51,102 nt of DNA from an uncultured Bacteroides sp. (GCA_902388495.1 CABMPP010000030.1:1-51102), one strand, 5' to 3'; shown: positions 31,382-41,087, counted from the first letter of the stretch. A program made the numbers and translations. Notes: generated by a model not told the origin, from the sequence alone.

Positions 31382-32977
31382 ATGACTAAGGATAAAAAGA
31401 GTTTAAGTATATTTATGCTTCATTTTTTAGAGCAGTTGAATGGCAATGACTCTATTGAGAAGAAAGTAATAGATTCATTGGCAGGTTTTTGTAACTGCTT
31501 CCAATTTAAACGAGGATTTGTATATCAGACCGATGGCTTTCGCTATTTCTTTTTGAAGGAAACGGCCGGATGTGAAGAAAAACCTTTGCCGCCTTCCTTT
31601 GAAATGTGCGAAACAATAGAAGCTCTTGTAGCTTATGTAAGGACTCAAAATAAACCTTTCTATACCGGCAAGAATAAAGATCTCTCTTTAGATAATGTTG
31701 GGATTTTGAACTTCTTTGAGGCAAATTCTTTACTGATCAGGCATTTTGAAGATACGGAAGGAAAGGTCATCGGCTTTATAGGGTTTGCGGACAAAGAAGA
31801 TGAGGAAGACTTTTCGGACGAAGAATTGCGGACTATCCATTTGTTGCTGGGTTCGCTTTCTAAAGAAATAGCGGTCAGGGAGTATAAGGAAAGAGAGGTG
31901 CGGGCAAGCAACACATTGAGTAGCATCATGAATAACATGGGAGTTGATATTTATGTAAATTCTTTCGATTCTCACGACATGCTATATGCCAATGAGTCCA
32001 TGGCGGCTCCGTATGGCGGCATAGAGCATTTCAGAGGAAAGAAATGTTGGGAGGCCCTTTATACCGATAAGAAGGGAGAATGCGAGTTCTGCCCTAAAAA
32101 GCATCTGATCGATGAAAATGGCCAACCTACCAAAGTGTATTCCTGGGATTATCAGCGTCCGTTCGATAAATGCTGGTTCCGCGTGTTCAGTGCTGCATTT
32201 GCCTGGATAGACGGGCAGATGGCGCATGTCATTACCAGCGTTGATATCGACCACCAGAAGAAGATAGAGGAGGAGTTGCGGATAGCCAAAGATAAGGCCG
32301 AGAATCTGGATCGCCTGAAATCCGCATTCCTGGCCAATATGAGCCACGAAATCCGTACTCCGCTCAACTCCATTGTAGGTTTTGCAAGTCTGCTTGTCGA
32401 GTCCGAGGATAAGGAAGAACGGCAGGAGTATATTGAAATAATGCAAGAGAATACGGAGCTGCTTCTGCAATTGATATCCGACATTCTGGACTTGTCCAAA
32501 ATAGAGGCGGGCACGCTGGATTATAATATGGGTTACTTGAATGTCAGGGATTTCTGTGAAGATGTGATGCGCATCTATGATATCAAAGAAGATAAGCCGG
32601 TACCCGTTCTGCTTGCTCCCGACTTGCCCGATTACCGCATCTACACCGATAAGAAACGTCTGACGCAGGTGGTTACCAACTTTATAAATAACGCCCTTAA
32701 ATTTACCACTGAAGGGCAGATTCTTCTTGAATACCATTTAAGGGAAGATACCCGCGAACTTGAGTTTTCTGTTACGGACACCGGTATGGGCATCGCACCG
32801 GAGGCGGTGAATACGGTGTTCGACCGTTTCGTAAAACTCAATACCTTCTCAAAGGGCACCGGCTTGGGCTTGTCCATCTGTCGGAGTATTGTCGAGCATC
32901 TGGGTGGTGCTATCGGTGCCGAATCGGAAGTGGGAGTTGGTAGCCGTTTTTGGTTTACGCATCCGTGTGCCGAATAG
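31382..32977 (+). CDS. Cytosolic GAF-PAS sensor histidine kinase
   Basis: A 531-residue soluble kinase. A GAF-like region (about 15-165) is followed by a PAS domain (175-290) with C222, C234 and C237 (GKKCWEALYTDKKGECEFCP), then HisKA with H323 (NMSHEIRTPLNSI) and HATPase_c (DTGMGIA, GTGLGLS). No membrane helix, receiver domain or adjacent response regulator. The cysteine cluster in the PAS domain could bind metal or sense redox state, which is inference. The next gene, an MBL-fold lipoprotein, starts 57 bases later. Confidence 0.92.
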   Translation: MTKDKKSLSIFMLHFLEQLNGNDSIEKKVIDSLAGFCNCFQFKRGFVYQTDGFRYFFLKETAGCEEKPLPPSFEMCETIEALVAYVRTQNKPFYTGKNKDLSLDNVGILNFFEANSLLIRHFEDTEGKVIGFIGFADKEDEEDFSDEELRTIHLLLGSLSKEIAVREYKEREVRASNTLSSIMNNMGVDIYVNSFDSHDMLYANESMAAPYGGIEHFRGKKCWEALYTDKKGECEFCPKKHLIDENGQPTKVYSWDYQRPFDKCWFRVFSAAFAWIDGQMAHVITSVDIDHQKKIEEELRIAKDKAENLDRLKSAFLANMSHEIRTPLNSIVGFASLLVESEDKEERQEYIEIMQENTELLLQLISDILDLSKIEAGTLDYNMGYLNVRDFCEDVMRIYDIKEDKPVPVLLAPDLPDYRIYTDKKRLTQVVTNFINNALKFTTEGQILLEYHLREDTRELEFSVTDTGMGIAPEAVNTVFDRFVKLNTFSKGTGLGLSICRSIVEHLGGAIGAESEVGVGSRFWFTHPCAE

Positions 32978-33034
32978 TTTTTTTCCGTATATTTGTGCGA
33001 ATTAGAATATTCATAAATTAAAATTTCTACGTAG

Positions 33035-33892
33035 ATGAAGAACAAAATAGGAAAGTATCTGGTTGTCGTATCTGCTACATTGCTATTGGCAGGTTGTGGT
33101 AGCGGTGCAAAGAAACAAACAAGTGAGGAGGTAAATATGGATAGCGTAAGTGTGGCCGTTGATGGTGTAAAAACGTTGCAACTCTATGGTGTGCAAGTAT
33201 CTTGGATTCAGGATAATGCCAAGGAACATTTCATGCCCCGGACCATCTTTCCGGATGCAAGTGATGCTTTGATAGATAGTTTGTCGCTTCAGGATGGAAT
33301 ACCTGCTTCCATGAGCGCTTTCCTGGTAGAGACGAACGGGGTCCGTATTCTTTTTGACACGGGCATGGGTGCGCCCGATAGCCGCTTGTTGACCGGCTTG
33401 AAGTCCCTGGGGGTGGAGCCTGCCGATATCAAGTATCTCTACCTTACCCATTTCCATGGCGACCACATTGGTGGAATGATGAAAGGCGACGACGTGGTGT
33501 TCCCCAATGCCGAGGTTTATGCGTCGAAGGTAGAGTACGATGCCTGGAATGCTATGCCTGCCGATAGAAAGGCACAAGTAGTAAAGACGATGGGCGCTTA
33601 TAAAGACCGCCTGCACCTGTTTGAATTCGGCGATACCTTGCCGGGCGAGGTTGTTGCGATGGATGCCGTGGGACACACTCCGGGACATACCGTCTTCCAG
33701 GCAGGCAAGCTCCTGGTGATTGGCGACCTGATTCATGGTGCCGCCCTCCAGATGGAACATCCCGAGATATGTGCCTCCTTCGATATGAATAAGGAAGATG
33801 CCGTGAAAGCGCGCAAGCATTACCTTCAATATGCCAAGGACAACGGGCTGACGATGGCAGGAATGCATCTGCCTGCGCCGGCATTCAAATAA
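33035..33892 (+). CDS. MBL-fold metallohydrolase lipoprotein
   Basis: A 285-residue protein with a lipobox (LLLAGCGSG, Cys about 21), so it is probably anchored in the cell envelope. The metallo-beta-lactamase fold is intact: THFHGDHIGG with the two-metal HxHxDH motif, VGHTPGHT and GDLIHGAALQ. Family members hydrolyse lactones, thioesters or phosphodiesters; the substrate is not evident. A -7 box (TATATTTG, 32988-32995) suggests its own transcription as well. Confidence 0.9.
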   Translation: MKNKIGKYLVVVSATLLLAGCGSGAKKQTSEEVNMDSVSVAVDGVKTLQLYGVQVSWIQDNAKEHFMPRTIFPDASDALIDSLSLQDGIPASMSAFLVETNGVRILFDTGMGAPDSRLLTGLKSLGVEPADIKYLYLTHFHGDHIGGMMKGDDVVFPNAEVYASKVEYDAWNAMPADRKAQVVKTMGAYKDRLHLFEFGDTLPGEVVAMDAVGHTPGHTVFQAGKLLVIGDLIHGAALQMEHPEICASFDMNKEDAVKARKHYLQYAKDNGLTMAGMHLPAPAFK

Positions 33893-33907
33893 AAAAGCAT
33901 TGCAGAA

Positions 33908-34066
33908 CTATTCCCCGGTCCCTTTAGCGGGTTCGGGGATTTGTTCCTGCTTTTGGGCTTTTGGTTTAGCATGCCCCTTCTTCTTTCCATATTTCCGTTC
34001 CCTTTCCCAAGCCGCCTTTCGTGCCTGGTATTGCTCCATTTGTTTTTCAATATAATTATCTGCCAT
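33908..34066 (-). CDS. Small charged protein downstream of aat
   Basis: A 52-residue protein, MADNYIEKQMEQYQARKAAW then ERERKYGKKKGHAKPKAQKQ, ending with EQIPEPAKGTGE. An N-terminal helix is followed by a basic, disordered tail. It begins 14 bases after the aat stop on the same strand. No family is recognised. The frame is short, but codon use and position support a real gene at the end of the clpS-clpA-aat cluster. Confidence 0.6.
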   Translation of the reverse strand: MADNYIEKQMEQYQARKAAWERERKYGKKKGHAKPKAQKQEQIPEPAKGTGE

Positions 34067-34080
34067 AGTCCGATTGTTTT

Positions 34081-34719
34081 TTACGCTTGGATATACTCCA
34101 TATATTCTTTATAACTGATATACCTTCCCCCCATTGACTTCAGATGCTCCGTTTCGAACTGGCAATCTATCATTACGCCACCATGCTCTCCAAAGAATTG
34201 CGCCAAATGGATAAGAGCCAACTTCGATGCACTGGGCACCAGGGAGAACATGCTTTCGCCAAAGAAGCACTTCCCTAAGGTCACGCCATACAGACCGCCC
34301 ACCAGTCGTTCTCCTTCCCATACCTCTACACTGGCCGCAAAGCGTTGCTCGTAGAGGCGGGTGTAGGCTTCCATCATTTCCTTGCCGAGCCAGGCGCCCT
34401 CCATGTCTATCCGCAAATTGCCACAAGCCTGAATCACTTCATCGAATGCCTGGTTGAAGGTGACGTCGTACTTCCCCTTGTTGATAAGCGTGCGCATGGA
34501 GTGGGAGATATGAATCTCTCCCGGGAAGATGACGAAGCGGTTCAGCGGGCACCACCATTGTATCTGATTGTCCCGAAATGCATACCAGGGAAATATCCCG
34601 TTGGAGTAGGCCAGGATCAGACGGTCTATGGAGAGATCACCGCCCACAGCCAGCAATCCATCGGGTTCGCCATAATGCGGATCGGGAAATGCAAGTCTAT
34701 TTGTCAGTTGGAAGATCAT
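34081..34719 (-). CDS. aat: Leucyl/phenylalanyl-tRNA--protein transferase
   Basis: A 212-residue enzyme that moves Leu or Phe from tRNA to the N-terminus of proteins starting with Arg or Lys, making them ClpS substrates. Diagnostic stretches are GLLAVGGDLSIDRLILAYSNG (22-42), then IFPWYAF, WWCPLNRFVIFP, GAWLGKEMMEAY and GVTLGKCFFGESMFS. Length is typical of Aat. Its start codon lies 20 bases inside the end of clpA, so it is coupled to clpA. Confidence 0.96.
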   Translation of the reverse strand: MIFQLTNRLAFPDPHYGEPDGLLAVGGDLSIDRLILAYSNGIFPWYAFRDNQIQWWCPLNRFVIFPGEIHISHSMRTLINKGKYDVTFNQAFDEVIQACGNLRIDMEGAWLGKEMMEAYTRLYEQRFAASVEVWEGERLVGGLYGVTLGKCFFGESMFSLVPSASKLALIHLAQFFGEHGGVMIDCQFETEHLKSMGGRYISYKEYMEYIQA

Positions 34720-36955
34720 GCTGTAGTTTTAATTGATCCTTTTCTACTTGAATGCATGCCTTCCCGCCGTTCTTCAAGGCGCCGAATAAAATCTCGCGCA
34801 TCAATAACGGTTTCAGGTGCGAAGCTATCACACGATCCATCTCGCGGGCACCATACTCCGGGAGGAACCCTCGTTGAAGCAACCAGTTGCGAGCCTCCTC
34901 GCTTAGTTCCATCTCTATGTGGCGGGCAGATAGTTTGCCACCCAGCTCTCCGAGCTTCTTGTCGAGGATGAGCGAAGCCATCTGCCGGTCCATATCATGG
35001 AAGACTACCGTGGCCGAAAGACGGTTGATGAATTCGGGCTTAAAGGTCTTCTTCACTTGTTTCAGCATGGCTTCTCCGGCGGTGACCTGGCTACTGAAGC
35101 CGATGGTGGCCTGGCGGGCATATTGTGCTCCGGCGTTGGAAGTCATGATGAGCACCACGTGGCGGCAATCGGCTTTTCGTCCCTTGTTGTCGGTCAGGAC
35201 GGCATAGTCCATCACTTGCAACAGGATGTTGAACACGTCGGGATGGGCTTTCTCTATTTCGTCCAGCAGCAATACGCAATTCGGGGTCTTGCGGATGGCA
35301 TCGGTCAGCAGGCCGCCGTCTTCATAACCCACGTAGCCGGCGGGCGAACCGATGAGTTTCGCTACGGTGTGCTTTTCGGTATATTCGCTCATGTCGAAAC
35401 GTTGCAAGGCGATGCCCAGTTCGGCGGCCAGCACTTTGGCCACTTCGGTTTTCCCCACCCCCGTAGGGCCCACGAAGAGCAGGCTTGCCAACGGCTTGTT
35501 CTCGTCCAGCAATCCGGCTTTGGACATTTGCACGGCTTCCACAACCTGGCGCACGGCTTCTTCTTGTCCGTATATCTTGCTGCTGATGCGCTCGTGCAGG
35601 CTCTCCAACGCCACGGTATCATCCTCTTTCATGGCCAGTGCATCTACCTTGCACACACGTGCCAGCACATCGGTTATCAGTGATTTGTCCACGATCTGTT
35701 CTTCGGAGGGAGTGGGGTGGATCTCGCGATAGGCTCCTGCCTCGTCCACCAGGTCGATGGCTTTGTCGGGCAAGAATCGGTCGCTGATGTAACGTGCGCT
35801 TGCTTTCACGGCGTAGGGGATGACATCGGGTTCGTAGGTCACTCCGTGGAACGCTTCGTATTTCTCCTTCAGCCCCTCGATGATGTGTATCGTTTCTTCA
35901 ACGCTCGGTTCCAGGATGTCGATCTGCTGGAAGCGGCGCACCAATCCCTTGCTACGAGAGAAGTACCGGTTGTACTCATCGTAGGTGGTAGAGCCGATGA
36001 AGCGTATGTCTCCTCTTTCCAGATAAGGCTTCAACATGTTGGAGGCATCCATGGAGCCGTCACTGGTTCTTCCGGCGCCTATCAGATTGTGTATCTCGTC
36101 GATGTAGACGATGGCGCGACCTTCGCTTTGCACGCCTTCCATGATGTTCTTCAGGCGTTTCTCAAAGTCGCCCCGGTATTGCGTACCCGCCAGCAGGTTG
36201 CCCAGGTCGAGTTCGTAGATGCGACAACCGAGGAGGCGTTCCGGTACGTTGCCCGCCTCGATGCGGGCGGCAAGTCCGTAGGCCAGGGCGGTTTTGCCCA
36301 CTCCCGGTTCGCCTACGTGCAACGGGTTGTTCTTCTCCTTGCGGCAGAGCACCTGTATGGTTCGTTCCAGTTCCGCTTCACGGCCGATGAGGGGATTGTG
36401 GGATTGGAGGCAATCGTTGAGGCAAGTCACGTAGTGCCGCCACGGTTCGCTTTTCCCTTCTTCGCCGGTTGCTTCCGCGCCGCCCATTGCTTCCATGTAG
36501 TCCATTTGTTTCGCCTCTTCGTAGTGGGAGACGAGTTGGGCGAGGAATTCGGGCAAATCTTCTTCGAGGGAGTCTTTCAATAGAAAGCATGCCCAGGAGT
36601 CGGACAATTGTATCATGCCCTGCACCAAGTGCGGGACGTCCAACTCTTCGGCGCCCGAGTAGTCTACCACGTGGTAGGCATGTTGCAGGAGTTCATTGAG
36701 TTGGGCGGAGATTTCCAATTCGTACTCCATGTCTTCGGGAACGCCTTCTATCTCTTCCATGAGATAGTTCTCCAAGGTGCTGTATAGTGGCGGAGCATCG
36801 CAAAAGCACATTTCCAGGGCTTTGACGAATGGTGTTTGCTCCAGGAAGGCGCTCAACAGATGTTCGGGCATGATGAATTCGTGTCGGTACTGTCGGGCCT
36901 TTGTTTGTGCGGACGTAAATGCGTAGTTTACGAGTTCTGTATTCTTTAAATTCAT
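34697..36955 (-). CDS. clpA: ATP-dependent Clp protease ATP-binding subunit ClpA
   Basis: A 752-residue AAA+ unfoldase. The N-terminal Clp repeat domain (1-145) binds ClpS. Two AAA+ modules follow with Walker A motifs GEPGVGKT (215-222) and GPTGVGKT (496-503) and Walker B motifs IVYIDEIH and [11 protein letters not shown] (618-620) is the loop that docks into ClpP, so this is ClpA rather than ClpB. No ClpB-type middle coiled coil is present. It begins 13 bases after clpS and overlaps aat. Confidence 0.97.
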   Translation of the reverse strand: MNLKNTELVNYAFTSAQTKARQYRHEFIMPEHLLSAFLEQTPFVKALEMCFCDAPPLYSTLENYLMEEIEGVPEDMEYELEISAQLNELLQHAYHVVDYSGAEELDVPHLVQGMIQLSDSWACFLLKDSLEEDLPEFLAQLVSHYEEAKQMDYMEAMGGAEATGEEGKSEPWRHYVTCLNDCLQSHNPLIGREAELERTIQVLCRKEKNNPLHVGEPGVGKTALAYGLAARIEAGNVPERLLGCRIYELDLGNLLAGTQYRGDFEKRLKNIMEGVQSEGRAIVYIDEIHNLIGAGRTSDGSMDASNMLKPYLERGDIRFIGSTTYDEYNRYFSRSKGLVRRFQQIDILEPSVEETIHIIEGLKEKYEAFHGVTYEPDVIPYAVKASARYISDRFLPDKAIDLVDEAGAYREIHPTPSEEQIVDKSLITDVLARVCKVDALAMKEDDTVALESLHERISSKIYGQEEAVRQVVEAVQMSKAGLLDENKPLASLLFVGPTGVGKTEVAKVLAAELGIALQRFDMSEYTEKHTVAKLIGSPAGYVGYEDGGLLTDAIRKTPNCVLLLDEIEKAHPDVFNILLQVMDYAVLTDNKGRKADCRHVVLIMTSNAGAQYARQATIGFSSQVTAGEAMLKQVKKTFKPEFINRLSATVVFHDMDRQMASLILDKKLGELGGKLSARHIEMELSEEARNWLLQRGFLPEYGAREMDRVIASHLKPLLMREILFGALKNGGKACIQVEKDQLKLQHDLPTDK

Positions 36956-36968
36956 ATCTGTTTTCTTC

Positions 36969-37280
36969 TTATTCTTCCCCTTCTGGCGCTACGGTGAGCC
37001 GGAGTGGAAAACCTTCGTTTCGTGCCATGCGGGTGGCCTTTTGTACTCGGGATTGGGCGATGTCGTAGGGATAAATGCCTACTATTGCCGAGCCCCCGTG
37101 GTGTACTTGTAGCATCAGCGTTTCTGCTTCGGCTCCGGATTTGAAAAAGACGGTCGTAAGTATCTTCACGACAAACTCCATCGTGGTGAAGTCATCGTTG
37201 TAGATGGTTACTTTGAAGCGTCGCGGCTCGCGCAGTTCGATGCGTTCTTTTTCACGGAAAGATGATTGTTGTTGTTCCAT
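36969..37280 (-). CDS. clpS: ClpS adaptor protein
   Basis: A 103-residue adaptor that delivers N-degron proteins to ClpA. YNDDFTTMEFVV holds the Asn-Asp-Asp motif of the N-degron pocket, and VHHGGSAIVG carries the conserved His; PLRLTVAPE is the end of the domain. N-terminal residues are polar and disordered, as expected. It is the first gene of the clpS-clpA-aat cluster; no -7 box is obvious in the 43 bases upstream, so it may be read from the lipoprotein gene. Confidence 0.96.
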   Translation of the reverse strand: MEQQQSSFREKERIELREPRRFKVTIYNDDFTTMEFVVKILTTVFFKSGAEAETLMLQVHHGGSAIVGIYPYDIAQSRVQKATRMARNEGFPLRLTVAPEGEE

Positions 37281-37323
37281 TTCTTAAATTATAATGCTTT
37301 TTCTCGGAGAGGCGGACGTATTT

Positions 37324-38007
37324 TTACCGGCTTGTGGGCAACGAGAACTCCTGCCAGTCGTATTCGTTTCCATATTCATCGGCCACGGCAATGCGTATGT
37401 TGACGCTTCCCGTCTTGATCCGTTCTCCGGCGTTGATGCTGGCGGTGTATTTCATGCCGTCGCCGGGTGCAATCTGCTCTATCATGACGGAGGGTGAGAT
37501 ATAGATGCGCTTCATGCCCGTGGTTTCGGCCACTACCGGCACCACGTTGTAGGCCGTCCTGTCTCCTTCGTTCATGATTTCGAAGATCACTTTACTACTT
37601 TCGTTTGAGCTGATGACGTGGTCGCGATTGTCGTCCACGAAGCGGATGTTGTGTATTCTCAGGTTGCCCACGGCCGACGTTATCTGCTCTGTTTCGGCTT
37701 GTGGCGGATAGGGCTGAGTCCGCTCTATCCGGTAACTATATTCTTCTTGCTTCTTGGGAGCGGTGGCGGCATTGGCAATGACGGCTCCCGCCACGGTTCC
37801 TACAATGCTACCGATGGCCGAACCCCGGTAACCTCCTCTCCATCCTCCGTTACTATCGCCTATCAGTCCGCCGATGGCGCCGCCTACATTGCCACCGATG
37901 GAGGCTCCCATCAGTACGGCACCCGGGTCGCCCGATGCCATCTGGCTTGTACCGCAACTTGCCAGCATCAGTAGCAAAGCGGTCCATATCGCAATTTGTT
38001 TCTTCAT
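37324..38007 (-). CDS. Glycine-zipper lipoprotein
   Basis: A 227-residue exported protein with lipobox LLMLASCGTS. Residues 30-85 form a glycine-rich zipper (MGASIGGNVGGAIGGLIGD, then GSAIGSIVGTVAGAVIANA) of the sort found in outer membrane proteins. Residues 115-225 resemble an Ig-like or OMP assembly domain (EIMNEGDRTAYNVVPVV), with no enzyme motif. Function is unknown. A -7 box (TACCTTTG, minus strand, 38038-38045) precedes it. It could supply transcription to clpS-clpA-aat. Confidence 0.87.
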   Translation of the reverse strand: MKKQIAIWTALLLMLASCGTSQMASGDPGAVLMGASIGGNVGGAIGGLIGDSNGGWRGGYRGSAIGSIVGTVAGAVIANAATAPKKQEEYSYRIERTQPYPPQAETEQITSAVGNLRIHNIRFVDDNRDHVISSNESSKVIFEIMNEGDRTAYNVVPVVAETTGMKRIYISPSVMIEQIAPGDGMKYTASINAGERIKTGSVNIRIAVADEYGNEYDWQEFSLPTSR

Positions 38008-38180
38008 CTTGTTTTTTTGAGCTTAGATATGATGAGACAAAGGTAGGGAAAATCTTGGAAGTTGCTATTCACTTTCAGGCTAAAAAGGGTTATATTTGTC
38101 GCCAATAATGGTAGTAAACTTCGTATGCCAATACGGTAAATGTTGATTTTATGGGAACACGAAAGAATAAGGCGGACGTT

Positions 38181-39218
38181 ATGCTCGCATACACATACGT
38201 TGAACACGGAAGATTTGAACTGCGAGAGAAACCGGTGCCTGAGTTGAGGGACTCGTGCGACGCAATCGTGCGCGTGACGCTTGGCAGCATCTGTACCAGC
38301 GATCTCCATATCAAGCATGGCAGCGTGCCCCGTGCCATTCCCGGAGTTACGGTCGGGCACGAGATGGTGGGGATTGTCGAGGAAGTGGGCTCCGGCGTCA
38401 CCTCGGTCGAGCCGGGCGACAGGGTGGCGGTGAACGTAGAAACCTTCTGCGGTGCGTGCTTCTTTTGCCAACATGGCTATGTGAATAATTGTACCGATCC
38501 TGATGGCGGTTGGGCTTTGGGATGCCGTATTGACGGCGGTCAGGCGGAGTACGTCCGAGTGCCTTATGCCGACCAGGGGCTGAGCCGTATTCCCCACTCG
38601 GTGAGCGACGAGCAAGCATTGTTTGTAGGCGATGTGCTTGCAACCGGCTTTTGGGCTGCGCGCATTTCGGAGATTTCCGGGGACGATACGGTTCTCATCA
38701 TCGGTGCCGGGCCTACCGGAATATGTACCTTGCTATGCGTGATGCTGAAGATGCCACAACGCATCATTGTTTGCGAAAAGTCTCCCGAAAGAATCCGTTT
38801 TGTCCGCGAACATTACCCCGATGTGTTGGTGACGCAACCGGAGAATTGCCGGGACTTTGTGCTCCGAAATAGCGCTCACGGCGGAGCCGATGTGGTACTG
38901 GAAGTAGCGGGAAGCGAAGATACCTTCCGTTTGGCGTGGGAGTGTGCCCGCCCCAATGCCGTTGTCACCATTGTGGCCCTTTACGATAAACCCCAACTTC
39001 TTCCTCTGCCCGACATGTATGGCAAGAACTTGACGTTCAAAACCGGTGGAGTGGACGGTTGCGATTGTGCCGAAATTCTCAATCTGATCGAGGAGGGCAA
39101 AATAGATACCACTCCGCTTATCACCCACCGCTTTCCGTTGAGCGAGATCGAGGAGGGGTATCGGATTTTTGAAAACAAGGAGGAGGGGGTTATTAAGGTG
39201 GCAATATGTGGGAAATAA
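38181..39218 (+). CDS. Zinc-dependent alcohol dehydrogenase family protein
   Basis: A 345-residue medium-chain dehydrogenase. The catalytic zinc site is suggested by GSICTSDLHI and the GHEMVG motif, and the structural zinc site by CGACFFC and a further Cys (VNNC). The Rossmann motif is VLIIGAGPTGICTL. Family members oxidise alcohols with NAD(P); the substrate is not clear (butanediol and sorbitol relatives are close). The frame begins ten codons earlier at 38151; the ATG at 38181 (MLAYTYVEHG) is preferred because relatives begin at this point. Confidence 0.92.
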   Translation: MLAYTYVEHGRFELREKPVPELRDSCDAIVRVTLGSICTSDLHIKHGSVPRAIPGVTVGHEMVGIVEEVGSGVTSVEPGDRVAVNVETFCGACFFCQHGYVNNCTDPDGGWALGCRIDGGQAEYVRVPYADQGLSRIPHSVSDEQALFVGDVLATGFWAARISEISGDDTVLIIGAGPTGICTLLCVMLKMPQRIIVCEKSPERIRFVREHYPDVLVTQPENCRDFVLRNSAHGGADVVLEVAGSEDTFRLAWECARPNAVVTIVALYDKPQLLPLPDMYGKNLTFKTGGVDGCDCAEILNLIEEGKIDTTPLITHRFPLSEIEEGYRIFENKEEGVIKVAICGK

Positions 39219-39466
39219 GACGCTTATACTATAATTAATTGTCTTTTCCGGTAAGAATAGTTGTCTTTGCTACTATAAGAACTAAGAATATAAGTTTGAT
39301 TCTTGAGAATAAAGCCTTTATTCTTAGAAATACAAGCTTTATTCTTAGGAATAAAGTCTTTATTCTAAGTTTTCTTTGTAGAGTAGATAAGTTTGTATTG
39401 TAGGGAGACAATAAAACTATAGGCAAGTGCGGAATGTTATTCAAAAACAGATAGATAAAACAAAAA
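39219..39466. other. Intergenic region with tandem repeat
   Basis: No gene is supported. The middle holds a 21-base tandem repeat (39277-39372). The right end has an AT-rich stretch leading to a small gene at 39467. Confidence 0.6.
39277..39372. repeat. 21-base tandem repeat with palindromic cores
   Basis: About four imperfect copies of a unit near TTTATTCTTAGGAATAAAG (plus two variable bases) follow each other, each with a near-palindromic ATTCTTAGGAAT core. On the minus strand the open frame reads as a heptapeptide LRIKTLF repeated about four times (39235-39444), which is most likely a by-product of the 21-base period. Confidence 0.75.
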
Positions 39467-39646
39467 ATGAAAAAGAAAAATAAGCAATCATTCTCTTTAG
39501 ATGATTATGTCAAAGCTATGAGGAAAGGAAGTCGTGAGGCTGAACAGGAATTACTGGGGCCCGGATTTCATGCTACCCGCCACGTGCATGCTTCAACGAA
39601 GACTTATAATCGGAAGTCAAAGCATAAACGGAAGTGGGAGGAGTAG
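39467..39646 (+). CDS. Small basic protein of unknown function
   Basis: A 59-residue protein MKKKNKQSFSLDDYVKAMRK then GSREAEQELLGPGFHATRHV, ending HASTKTYNRKSKHKRKWEE. It is strongly basic and has no signal peptide. The LDDYVKAMRKGSREAEQELL region looks helical; the rest seems disordered. The composition suggests binding to nucleic acid. It stands alone between the alcohol dehydrogenase gene and mnmE, with no clear promoter match. I know no family name. Confidence 0.6.
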   Translation: MKKKNKQSFSLDDYVKAMRKGSREAEQELLGPGFHATRHVHASTKTYNRKSKHKRKWEE

Positions 39647-39662
39647 AGGTGGTAGTTCTGCA

Positions 39663-41048
39663 TCACTTGCCGATGCAGAAATGTTGAAAAATATTCTGTA
39701 ATACCATATCATTCGTCACCTCTCCCGCAATGTCACTCAAATGGAAGATGCACTCTCGGATGTCTTGCGCGATGAAGTCGCCGGAGAGATTCTCGGATAA
39801 GCCCTGCCGGACGCGATGGATAGCCTCTAAAGCGTGTGTCAGGGCTTCGTAGTGGCGGGTGTTGGTGACGATGACGTCGGCTTGGGTGATGGCGGGCAGG
39901 TTGGCGGCGGTTATCAGCATGTGTTGCAGCTCGTCAATGTGCTCGCGCTTCTTGGCGGAAAGGACGATGGACTTTACGTCGTCGGGGAAGCCGACGGGAG
40001 CGATACTTTGAGCATCTGTTGCCAGGTCGGCCTTGTTGAAGACAAGGATCAGTTGCTTGCCTTCGCAACGGGGAAGTATCCGGGAGGATAATTGTGAAAT
40101 TTGGGCGGCGGCATCGGTAGCGTCTATCATCCAAAGAACGATTTCTGCTTGGTCCAGCTTTTGGAAGGTGCGTTCGATGCCGAGGCTTTCGATGGTGTCG
40201 CTTGTCTGGCGGATGCCTGCCGTGTCGATAAAACGGAAAGTAATCCCGCCAATGTTGACCGTATCTTCTATCACATCGCGAGTGGTGCCGTGAATGTCGC
40301 TGACGATTGCCTTTTCTTCATTGAGCAGGACGTTGAGCAAGGTAGATTTGCCGGCATTCGTTTCGCCGATAATAGCTACGGGGACACCGTTCTTGATGGC
40401 ATTGCCTACGCTGAAGGAATGCACCAACCGCTGAAGAACCTTCTCTATCTCTTCCGCCAGTTGGCAAAGTTCGGTGCGGTCGGCAAACTCCAACTCTTCG
40501 TGGTCGCTGAAGTCCAACTCCAACTCGATGAGTGAGGTGAAGTGCAGAAGTTGGTCGCGTAGCGAGGCAAGCTCTTTGCTGAATCCGCCACGCATCTGGC
40601 TCATGGCCAGACGGTGGGTGGCGGCCGAAGTGGAAGCTATGAGGTCGGCAACGGCTTCTGCCTGGCTCAGGTCCATTTTGCCATTCAGGAATGCGCGCTG
40701 GGTATATTCGCCCGGCCCGGCCATGCGGCAACCGCTCTTGATGAGCAGTTGCAACACTTTTTGCAGGATATAGGCGGAGCCGTGGCAGGTAATCTCGGTG
40801 CTATCTTCGCCCGTGTAGGAGTGGGGGGCACGGAACAGGCTGACGAGTACTTCGTCCACTACTTCGGTCTCCTCATAGATGCGTCCGAAGGTAAGCGTGC
40901 GGGGCTTGCTGTCTTCCAGTCTCTTGCCGGTGGCGGCGGGGACGAAGATGCGGGAAGTTATCTCTATCGCTTCCGGTCCGGAGACGCGGATGCATCCGAT
41001 GGCGCCTCCTTGGGCGGTGGCTATGGCGCAAATGGTATCTTGGCTCAT
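39663..41048 (-). CDS. mnmE: tRNA uridine-5-carboxymethylaminomethyl modification GTPase MnmE
   Basis: A 461-residue GTPase working with MnmG to modify U34 of tRNAs. The N-terminal formyl-THF-binding domain starts DTICAIATAQGGAIGCIRVSG. The central G domain shows GETNAGKSTLLN (G1), GTTRD (G2), DTAG (G3) and NKAD (G4). The C-terminus ends FCIGK, the catalytic Cys motif. All parts are complete. It is the last gene of the leftward five-gene cluster, 39 bases after the nucleoside phosphorylase. Confidence 0.97.
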   Translation of the reverse strand: MSQDTICAIATAQGGAIGCIRVSGPEAIEITSRIFVPAATGKRLEDSKPRTLTFGRIYEETEVVDEVLVSLFRAPHSYTGEDSTEITCHGSAYILQKVLQLLIKSGCRMAGPGEYTQRAFLNGKMDLSQAEAVADLIASTSAATHRLAMSQMRGGFSKELASLRDQLLHFTSLIELELDFSDHEELEFADRTELCQLAEEIEKVLQRLVHSFSVGNAIKNGVPVAIIGETNAGKSTLLNVLLNEEKAIVSDIHGTTRDVIEDTVNIGGITFRFIDTAGIRQTSDTIESLGIERTFQKLDQAEIVLWMIDATDAAAQISQLSSRILPRCEGKQLILVFNKADLATDAQSIAPVGFPDDVKSIVLSAKKREHIDELQHMLITAANLPAITQADVIVTNTRHYEALTHALEAIHRVRQGLSENLSGDFIAQDIRECIFHLSDIAGEVTNDMVLQNIFQHFCIGK

Positions 41049-41087
41049 TGGGCTTTGGTTTCTTATAGATTCACCGGGGGGGACACG

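Noticed and set aside
35717..36583. 288-codon plus-strand frame opposite clpA
   Set aside because: Antisense shadow of a GC-rich AAA+ gene; product is compositionally odd and unlike any family.
39235..39444. 69-codon minus-strand frame with LRIKTLF repeats
   Set aside because: The repeat period is 21 bases, so the frame stays open by chance; no start signals. Kept as a repeat.
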